Shown here: positions 47,348-54,648 of the stretch, in pieces
Position numbering within the stretch: position 1 is the stretch's first letter
How the letters are laid out: every line of letters starts with the position of its first letter
Source of the DNA: Welwitschia mirabilis
Taxonomy: Eukaryota; Gnetophyta; Gnetopsida; Welwitschiales
Length of the DNA: 54,648 bases
Direction: 5' to 3'
NCBI GenBank assembly: GCA_051453625.1
Contig: JBOZIK010000001.1
Location: 22,194,226-22,248,873, forward strand
The notes under the pieces: model-generated
What the model saw: the letters and a program-made list of their open reading frames with translations, nothing else
The model's database searches: none
What the model was told of the DNA's origin: nothing
Program-made: the position numbers and the translations under genes

Positions 47348-48343
47348 TGATAGAATCAAAAACCCTAGAGGAGTGGGGTGAATAGGTTCTTTCAAAAACT
47401 TAAGCTTAAAACAGATTAAATATATCTAATAACAATGTGCATGTAAACATAATGAAATAAAAAAAGTGCATACAAGAAATGAAAAACTAAATATAAAAAA
47501 TCAAAAGACAAAAAACATAAACTACCAATTTAGATGCATGCAAGATTTATAGTGGTTTGAGAACTTTCCTACTCCACTCTTAATGATCAACTTCTCCCAA
47601 GCTTGATCTCGGATTTCTATTACTCCATAAGTTTTACTGGAGTCACCTGTAACTCTTACAAGCAGACTTTTATAGGTTAAGTCTTAACCTTATCAACGGA
47701 CTTTTGCAGACTAAGTCTCAATCTCAACAATCAATAGATGTAATGCTATGCATCCTTGATAGCTCAGATATCACACGTTCAATATTAGTATAATGTGTAA
47801 ATATATTCTCCAATAGATCACAATGATGAAGCTCTTAGATTTAATTTCGAGAGTAGTTTCTTTACCAAGTATAGATCTCCTCAATTAGATATGAATCAAT
47901 TCAATGATGTGCCAATGAAAAATGCAGCCTATTATTTTAGATCCATAATAGTAAAGTCAAATTTAAAAAATACCAAAAATATCTCTAGATCAACTATTTT
48001 ATAGCTATTTATAATGGAGGATTACTAGGATTTATTACAAATGAATTATGCCTCCAACGACTATAAACAGCTAGAAAATGGCTAGGTAACGGCTAAGTAA
48101 TGGATACATAACATTTAGAACTTTTGGTTTTTCACACCATCTAGTCGACTCCACAAAAATCCAGTTGACCCTATGAGAAGTTAGTTAACCTAATCCTAGG
48201 TCCAGTTGATTCCTTATGTCTCAGTTTAGAACTATGAACTATTAGCTTCTCAGGTCCGGTCAGCCCCATGAAAATCCAGTCGACCCTTTTAGGTTCAGTT
48301 CATTTCTTTGTGATTTCTTTAGGTATGATTGACTCCTTTAGAA
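47348..48343 (-). mobile_element. Solo LTR of the Sirevirus-type copia family
   Basis: It starts with TGATAGAATCAAAAACCC and the G-rich AGTGGGGTGAATAGG, which pairs with the reverse complement of the end of the LTR at 32396. At 48140-48340 it has the same GTCGAC/GTTGACC word family. No internal coding region is attached. The far end is hidden by the 100-N gap at 48344-48443. It lies between the two copies of the gypsy LTR-like repeat. Confidence 0.6.
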
Positions 48344-48443
48344 NNNNNNNNNNNNNNNNNNNNNNNNNNNNNNNNNNNNNNNNNNNNNNNNNNNNNNNNN
48401 NNNNNNNNNNNNNNNNNNNNNNNNNNNNNNNNNNNNNNNNNNN
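48344..48443. other. Scaffold gap (100 N)
   Basis: A run of exactly 100 N, usual for a join of unknown length. It separates the solo LTR from copy B of the gypsy repeat. Confidence 0.95.
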
Positions 48444-48448
48444 TCAAA

Positions 48449-49375
48449 AAGCTTGGAAAAGTAAGAATTAAAACTCAAAAAGTACCATCATCACCTGTCA
48501 AAAATAGAAACAACAATCCTAATGGATATAAGCTATGAGTAAAAGCAAAAAGAAACTAGCAAATGATCAAATCCATGATATTATTTTGAAAAAGTATGGA
48601 AGTAACTTTAAAAAACCCAACAAAACAACTAAAGAAAAGCAAAATGAAAATGGATAATTAGGAACATAAAAAATGTTATTTACTTACCCTAAATTCTAAC
48701 TTAACAAATTGCCTTGGTAACAATCATAAAATCACCTGATGAAAACTGCATGACGGTATGTAAAAATTCATAAAGTACTATTCAAATAGGCAATGATTAT
48801 AACGATGTTAAGTATGTCTAATGTTCTTAAACAATAAATGATAAGATAAAAAGCTGAAGAAACATGAATTCACTACCTCTCATATCAAAACAACACTAGA
48901 ATCCAGAAAAGTAAAATGATCATGTAAACATGATATATGCAAAAAAGGAGTCTAGAAAACAAGCAATGCCTCTTATGATACCAGGGAAATCACTAATCTT
49001 ATAGCTTCTAAATAAAATTTTATTCTGCCATGATGAGGGGAGTGCAACCATTATCAAAGGAGTAAGGACCCACATACCATGGCCAACTGACCCCCTTAGT
49101 GGAGTTCCCATAACTACCGTATAACATTGCCAAAGACCTCTCTCGAGAAAATTTTCCTTTGTGTGCTTGTGGTAGGACATCATGGTGATCATGTTTTTAG
49201 TTTACATATGAAAGAGCATGATCTTTATTCTGTTTCTTTCTTCTCCTCTTTTTTTTTTTTTTTTTTTAAAGCCACATAACTAAGTACTCATAAGGATAAA
49301 GGTGATGTAATGAGATGGGAAACAAGTAAGAACATGTAAAATAACTAATTACTCATACCATTGAAAGAGAATAAA
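48449..49375. repeat. LTR-like direct repeat, copy B
   Basis: Partner of 46400-47345. It contains a T-run of about 18 at 49249-49267, where copy A has a longer mixed T-rich block. It adjoins the C-terminal integrase remnant at 49576, in keeping with a 3' LTR of the minus-strand gypsy element. Confidence 0.75.
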
Positions 49376-49540
49376 AGAATCAAGGCATCTTTCTTCTAAA
49401 TGAAGTTTATAGACATACGAATGTCTTAAAATTGGGTGAATCCAATCTTATCATCTTAGAATGCCCAAGTAAAAGATTACTAATTATGGTGACTTTATAA
49501 AGTAATACATAAGTCAAGTTAAAGATATTCAAGCCATAGC

Positions 49541-50302
49541 ATGACGTCTACCTAAGGATTAAGTTAATAACAAATTTAGACAATGATAAAAGGAAGGTTC
49601 TTTTCATTAAGAAGAGCTTCCAAGATAAGTTCTTCTATCATGTTCAAGGTTTCATCAGTAGATAATTCATATATTTTTAACCTTTGTTCATTAAATTTTT
49701 GAATTTTCCTAATGTTTGAATTGAAGATTTCAACTGAGTCATTGGAATTTACTTTTTCTATAAGATAATAACCTAACCACTTAGAAGTTAACTTGTTATC
49801 TAAAGGGTGTACTTGGGTATTATACAAAAGGACATGCTGGCCAAGTTTAAATTACTTATAGAAAATCTTTTTGTCATGTTTGAACTTATCTTGGGCTTTA
49901 TGAATAAGTTGATGATGTATGGAATGAGTATATTTTTTATCAAAATGATCAAGTTGGGCTAATCAAGTTCTGAGATTTTTTTCCTAAGTCTACAAGATTA
50001 AGTTGATAAGTGGATTGATATAAGTGATAGCAAACATCAATTGGCAAGACACAAACTTTTTTATACATAAGTTCATATGGTGAAAAACTTAGAGAGTTAT
50101 TTCAAGTAGCACGGTAAGCCTAAAGAACATTATTAAGTTTAGAAAACCAAGTTTTCTTATTGATAGATATTAATTTTTGGATCATCTTTTTTATCTATTT
50201 GTGTTTTTAGCTTGGCCATTAGTTTGAGGAGGATAAGTAGATGCAATTCTATGTTTAATGTTAATAGATAAAAGAAGTTTTTGAAAAAGCTAATTAATGA
50301 AA
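49541..50302 (-). mobile_element. Ty3/gypsy integrase C-terminal region, copy A (element 1)
   Basis: Minus-strand 49576-49827 stays open and reads HPLDNKLTSKWLGYYLIEKV, then SVEIFN and FNEQRLKIYE. This matches the integrase C-terminal block (G.KL.SKW.GPF.V, then V.GQRLK.Y) of Athila/Tat-type elements. To the right, 50010-50302 holds the preceding integrase part with frameshifts. The whole segment is repeated, with clear divergence, at 50403-51060. Confidence 0.75.
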
Positions 50303-50402
50303 NNNNNNNNNNNNNNNNNNNNNNNNNNNNNNNNNNNNNNNNNNNNNNNNNNNNNNNNNNNNNNNNNNNNNNNNNNNNNNNNNNNNNNNNNNNNNNNNNN
50401 NN
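50303..50402. other. Scaffold gap (100 N) between duplicated integrase segments
   Basis: The sequence on the left of the gap corresponds to about 51058 of the right copy, while the sequence on the right restarts at the equivalent of 49541. The join therefore steps back by about 760 bases in the element. Confidence 0.9.
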
Positions 50403-51570
50403 GATATCTACCCAAGGAATGAGTTAAGAAGAAATTTAGATAGTGGCAAGAGAAAGGTCCTTCTCATTGAGAGGTGCTTCCAAGACAAGTGCTGCTATTA
50501 TGTTCAACGTTTTATCAGAAGATAACTCATAGATTTCTAACCTTTATCCATTGACTTTTTGACTGTCTCTAATGTTTAGATTAGAGATTTTAACTGAGTC
50601 ATTGGTATGTAATTTTTCTAAGATAAGGACCTAATCATTTATAGGTTATATTATTGTGTAAAAGGTGTACTCAGACAAGTTGACTAGGTTTAAATTACTT
50701 ATGAAGATCCTTTTTGTTATGTTTGAACTTAGCTTNNNNNNNNNNNNNNNNNNNNNGATGAATGAATCGATAAGAGTTATAGTAAACATCAACTAATAAG
50801 ACACAAACTTTTCCATACACAAGTTCATATGGTAAGAAACCTAGAGAGTTACACCAAGTAGTACGGTAAGCCCAAAGAATGTTATTAAGTTTAGAGGACT
50901 AAGTTTTTTTATTAATAGAGATTAATTTTTGGAGCATTTTTTTTAATTTCTCTATTGGCATTTTTAGCTTGACCATTAGTTTAGGGATGAAAAGCACATG
51001 AAATTCAATGTTCAATGCTAATGGATAAAAGAAGTTTTCAAAAAAGGTAACTAATGAAATGAGTGTCTTGATTGCTAATGATGATTCTAGAAAAACGAAA
51101 ACATTGAAAGATATGAGTTCGGACAAAGTTGCAAATAGTTCGAGCATCATTCTTGGTAGTAGCAATAGCTTCGACCCACTTAGTAACATAACCAACAGCC
51201 ATTAGGATGTAATTTTTTCATGAGAAGGTGGTTTACTAGGTCCTATAAAGTTAATCCCCCAACAATTAAAAGGTTTACATTCAAGCATAGGTTTAAGAGG
51301 CATATCTTGAAATGAGTTAGGCTACCATAACGTTGACATGCATCACACCTTCTAGCAAAGTCAAATGAGTATTTAAAAAGGGTTGGCCAATAAAAACCAG
51401 AGTGAAGAATTTTCATGATAGTCTTTAGCTACTAAAGTATCCCCCACATACCCTATCATGGCAAAGTTTAAGGATTTTTGAGATTTCCTACTTAGGCATA
51501 CATTTATACATGATTTGGTCTTTGCATTATTTATAAACATGGGGTTTATTCCACTCATAGTCACCAATCC
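50403..51570 (-). mobile_element. Ty3/gypsy integrase remnant, copy B (element 1)
   Basis: From right to left: the zinc-binding part with a CDAC knuckle at about 51337-51348; the core at about 50930-51210, reading VGYVTKWVEAIATTKNDART and IISNQDTHF; and the C-terminal part at 50403-50720. The second catalytic Asp (normally ISDQGTHF) is Asn. A 21-N gap lies at 50736-50756. Stops and frameshifts make it inactive. Confidence 0.8.
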
Positions 51571-51705
51571 TATGGAAAAAAGATTTTCATTGGTTATGGT
51601 TTCAATGCTAAGAAGTTTTCATCGTAACATGGTAGTTCATAATATCAGCATATCAAGAGCGGGATGAGTAGAAGAAATGATGTAAAGTTATTTAAAAACA
51701 AATAA

Positions 51706-51942
51706 TTATTCATCTAGAAAGGATTCGTTTATGGGAAGTTCATCATGAGAGTAAGATAGTTGAGATAGGTGATCTGCAATACAATTATGTTTTCTAGCCT
51801 TATCGATGATAGTAAGATTGAATTCTTGCATGAGAAGGGTCCACCTAATAAGTTTAGCACTAGAATATTTCTTAGTCATAAGATAGCGTATAACTGCATG
51901 ATCTGTGTAAACATTCATGTGAAACCAAGAAGATAATGTCAA
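51706..51942 (-). mobile_element. Ty3/gypsy RNase H C-terminal part (element 1)
   Basis: An open frame with VYTDHAVIRYLMTKK, LIRWTLLMQEFNLTI and CIADHLSQL. These are the TDHA..KYL, RW.L.LQEFD and VADHLSRL blocks at the end of gypsy RNase H. The frame joins the next feature after a shift near 51940. Confidence 0.85.
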
Positions 51943-52592
51943 AGATGATCAAGGTAAAAGATGATGGCTAGCATCTCTCTCTTAGTAATAGTGTAGTTGA
52001 ATTGGTCTTTAAATAAAGTCTTACTAATATAGGATATGATTTTAAAACCATTTTCATATTTTTGGTCAAGAACCCAACCCATAACAATGTTGCTTGCATC
52101 ACACATGAGTTTAGAATCTTTAGTCCAATTGGAACTCATGACAATAGGTTTACAAGAAATATTTTTCTTAAGTGTATTAAATGCAAGTTGACATGAATTA
52201 TTCCAATTAAATTTCACATCTTTTTCAAGTAATGAGTGAAGGGGTTTACAAATTTGGGCATAATCATGAATAAAACAACAATAGAAACCAATATGACCAA
52301 GAAATGATCTAACTTGTTTAACATTAGTTGGAGGGCTAAGGTTTTTAATGATATCAACTTTTATAGGGTCCATCTTAATCCATTCCTTTGAAATGTAGTG
52401 ACCTAAAACAATTCCATGGTTGACAAGGAGGAAACTCTTTTTCCAAATGAAATGTAGGCCACTCTCTATACATTGATCCAAGACTTTCTCTAATGTTTCA
52501 ATGGTTTGTTTAAAGGTTTTACTAAAGATGGAGAAGTCATACATAAATATTTCAATAGAATCCTTTATCATATCAGAAAAGATATCCATCAT
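51939..52592 (-). mobile_element. Ty3/gypsy reverse transcriptase palm/connection and RNase H start (element 1)
   Basis: The longest open transposon frame in the window (217 codons). It contains the IEIFMYDFSIF, GIVLGHYIS, VRSFLGHIGFY, PLHSLLEKDV, LMCDASNIVMGWVL and TITKREMLAI blocks in the order expected for Athila/Tat-type reverse transcriptase and RNase H. The catalytic FMDDF motif has become FMYDF: the first Asp codon GAC is TAC at about 52543-52545, so the enzyme would be inactive even if translated. Confidence 0.9.
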
Positions 52593-53128
52593 TGCTCATT
52601 GAAAAGTTCTAGGGGCATTGTAAAGTCCAAAGGACATTTATCTAAACGCAAAGGTTCCAAAGGGTGATGTAAAGGTTGTTTTGGCTTGGTCTTTACTTAT
52701 TATGCACATTTGATTATAGTCACTATACCCATCAAGAAAACAATAGTAGGCATGTACTTAGATTCTATCAAATACTTAATGAAGAAAGGGTAAGGGCAAT
52801 GATCCTTTTTAGTGATTTCATTAAGTTTCTTAAAATCATTGCACATTCTTCATTGTTTTCCTTTTTTGGGAACTACTGTTAAAGGGCTAACCCACTCACT
52901 ATTGGATATAGCATATATGATCCCAGAATCCATAAGTTTAATAATTTCATCTTTAATTATTTTCTTAAGGGATGAGTTAAGCCTTATTTGGGGTTGCTTA
53001 ATAGGTTTAGTATTTTATTCAAGGTAAATCGTATGTTAGAATAGGAAAAAAGAAATGGCAGTTAAGTCTTTATGAGTTTAAGCAAAGGCATCTTCTTTAG
53101 AAGTTAAGAGTGAGAACAAAATGAATTC
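52593..53128 (-). mobile_element. Ty3/gypsy reverse transcriptase N-terminal half (element 1)
   Basis: The minus strand shows IIKLMDSGIIYAISNSEWVS then PLTVVPKKGKQ, DFKKLNEITKKDHCP, and a PFG-like block, in shifted frames with stops. These are the fingers-domain motifs (GIIYPISDSKWVSP, VPKKG, DYRKLN..T.KDHFP). They directly precede the palm part on the minus strand. Confidence 0.75.
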
Positions 53129-53548
53129 TTATTGAGAAGTCAGAAGATCACTTATTATTAAGGATTTCATTTGATTATCAAATAGAAAAATATATTTTAA
53201 ACCTTGGGGTAGTTTCTTTAGTTCTAGGTTAAGGTTTTCAGCTATCGTCCTGTCTGTCATGGGAATGATATACATGGGATGACACTCTATAAAAAGATTT
53301 TCTATCAAGTGAACATGTTGAGTTTCTTCCCAATCAATGTATTCTTCATTTCTAGACTCAAGATAGTGTGTTTTAGTTAGGTCATCATATAAAATTGGTT
53401 CATGTAACATGATCAATCTCTCCTCAACTGGTTAATGTTGTAAAAATAAGGTTGGTTTCAATTCTTCTTCTAAGTTAAACTCATCTTCTATGTTCTTTTC
53501 AATAGCATCAAATACTCAAACTTTTTATTGCCAAAATGACATCCCAAC
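53129..53548 (-). mobile_element. Gypsy protease-reverse transcriptase linker, copy B
   Basis: A 95-codon open frame ending the linker with LELKKLPQGLKYIFL, like the P.L.LKPLPEGLKYAFL block just before reverse transcriptase in Athila/Tat-type elements. The region 53020-53530 is repeated at 53650-54140 across a 100-N gap. Confidence 0.7.
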
Positions 53549-53648
53549 NNNNNNNNNNNNNNNNNNNNNNNNNNNNNNNNNNNNNNNNNNNNNNNNNNNN
53601 NNNNNNNNNNNNNNNNNNNNNNNNNNNNNNNNNNNNNNNNNNNNNNNN
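53549..53648. other. Scaffold gap (100 N) between duplicated linker segments
   Basis: As at 50303-50402, the sequence right of the gap restarts in a region already present left of it, so two diverged element copies were joined here. Confidence 0.9.
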
Positions 53649-54150
53649 TATCCTCAAGGTAAATTTTGTGTTGGACTATGGAAAGAGGGATGGCATCTAA
53701 GTCTTTATGGGTCTAAGCAAAGTCATCTTATTCAGAAGTTAAAAGTGAGATCAAGTTGGTCTCTTGTTGAGGAGTTAGAAAGTCACTATATCAAGGATTT
53801 ATTTAGATTATTAGATAATAAAATGTATTTTAGATCTTTAGGAAACTTCTTTAGTTCTAGCTTAGATTTTTTTAGTTGTTGTCCCATCTATCATGGGGAC
53901 ACTAGATGTGGAATGACACTTTGTAAAAGGAATTCATATCAAGTGAACATGATGTGTTTCCTCCTAGTCGATGTATTCTTCATTCTGAAGCTCAAAATAG
54001 TGTATCTTAGTTGGTTCATTATACAAGTTGGTTCTTATAGCATTATTAATCTCTCCTCAATTAGCCAATGTTGTAAAAACAATGTTGGTTTAAGTTCTTC
54101 TTCTAAGTTAAACTCATCTCCTAGGTCCTTTTTAGTGGCATCAAAAACTC
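53649..54150 (-). mobile_element. Gypsy protease-reverse transcriptase linker, copy A
   Basis: Diverged duplicate of 53020-53530; shared blocks include AAGTTAAACTCATCT and TCTTTAGTTCTAG. The minus-strand frame is more broken than in copy B. The plus strand is open across this segment and the gap only by chance. Confidence 0.7.
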
Positions 54151-54189
54151 GAATTATAAACTTCTTATTTTCTATATGACATTATATCA

Positions 54190-54480
54190 TTTCAGTTCGT
54201 ATATCAATGATACAGTGGGTAGTTACACAAAAATCTCTTTCTAAGAGTAGTGGATAAACTCCACATGTTCTACCTCAATGATAACCACATATATGGGATA
54301 AAAAGATTCTTCAATTTGGATTACTAGGTCCTTGGTAATCCCTAATGGTTTCTTAATTAAAGTATCGGCTAATTTCAAAATAATTCATGTTGGTTCTCTT
54401 CTATTTTCTAATCTAAGTCTTTTATATATGTGAAGAGACTTGATGTTTACACTAGCTTCTATGTCAATTAAAGTTTTTTT
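54190..54480 (-). mobile_element. Gypsy aspartic protease remnant
   Basis: Minus-strand LIDIEASVNI, LADTLIKKPLGITKDLVIQI and FYPIYVVII correspond to the LIDLGASINLM, LADRSIK.P.GIVEDVLV and F.FPVDFVVL blocks of gypsy proteases. The active-site DLGAS/DTGAS has Glu in place of Gly. Stops are present. The element's gag would lie beyond the window edge. Confidence 0.75.
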
Positions 54481-54648
54481 TATTTTATTTTCAAGGTGAC
54501 ACTCACAATTGCTGCTCCAGGATCTTTAAATTTAGTACACTTTTTCATGACTAAGTTGGAAATAGATTGAGAAAGAAAAACCTGCTAAAAATAGTGTGTT
54601 TTTATTTTCTTCTGACTAGGTCTTCATACAACTTAGAATATTTAGGAT

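Noticed and set aside
48966-48990. GATACCA words in both LTR-like repeats as primer-binding sites
   Set aside because: Only 7-8 bases match the initiator-Met primer site and the flanks do not. Both copies share it by descent, so it is not independent evidence.
53490-54179. 229-codon plus-strand frame across the 100-N gap
   Set aside because: It is antisense to the gypsy linker and is held open by N; the product has no domain.
1-54648. CRISPR arrays, rRNA, tRNA genes, bacterial operons
   Set aside because: None seen. The direct repeats here are irregular or transposon-derived, and the only tRNA-like signals are the SINE hint and the primer-binding site.

Overview
This is a plant nuclear scaffold, AT-rich and gap-containing. 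It carries one intact many-exon plant gene with GT-AG introns, surrounded by decayed LTR retrotransposons, LINE relics and broken host-gene copies. Nothing in it looks bacterial. The species cannot be named from the sequence. The age of the elements (stops, frameshifts and lost catalytic residues nearly everywhere) would fit an angiosperm lineage with little recent transposition.

Layout. 0.4-1.4 kb: a LINE ORF1-type (DUF4283 plus zinc knuckle) relic on the minus strand. 1.4-5.3 kb: a tandem duplication of a segment of about 1.58 kb, whose right-hand copy is the promoter and most of the 5' leader of the gene that follows. 5.48-13.05 kb: a complete HECT E3 ubiquitin ligase gene of the UPL3/KAKTUS type, which I resolve into 18 coding exons giving 1753 residues, with every exon phase compatible. 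13.1-25.8 kb: gene-poor AT-rich DNA with two large gaps, a small tandem duplication and one doubtful endonuclease-like trace. 25.8-27.2 kb: a GC-richer island with a broken J-domain (DnaJ) fragment and a LINE 3'-end fragment, both on the minus strand. 28.9-32.4 kb: the 3' part of a Sirevirus-type Ty1/copia element on the plus strand (RNase H, envelope-position ORF, polypurine tract, 3' LTR). 32.4-35.0 kb: a decayed Ty3/gypsy pol on the minus strand. 36.0-36.7 kb: a strictosidine synthase-like pseudogene on the minus strand. 37.6 kb: a degenerate initiator-Met primer-binding site. 40.8-42.0 kb: an LTR-like promoter and a small repeat array. 43.0-43.2 kb: a cluster of ABRE, CE3-like and RY motifs with no recognisable gene. 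46.1-54.6 kb: a rearranged Ty3/gypsy element on the minus strand with LTR-like direct repeats and a Sirevirus-type solo LTR.

The only apparently functional gene is the UPL3-like ligase. It would act in ubiquitin-dependent protein turnover. The most interesting signals concern this gene: a duplicated promoter whose distal copy has lost both G-boxes and the CCAAT box through GC-to-AT changes, upstream AUGs in the leader, and an exon-1/intron-1 boundary copied twice into the intron with both extra splice donors destroyed. I found no convincing new multi-gene system. The other findings are relics, repeats and assembly problems.
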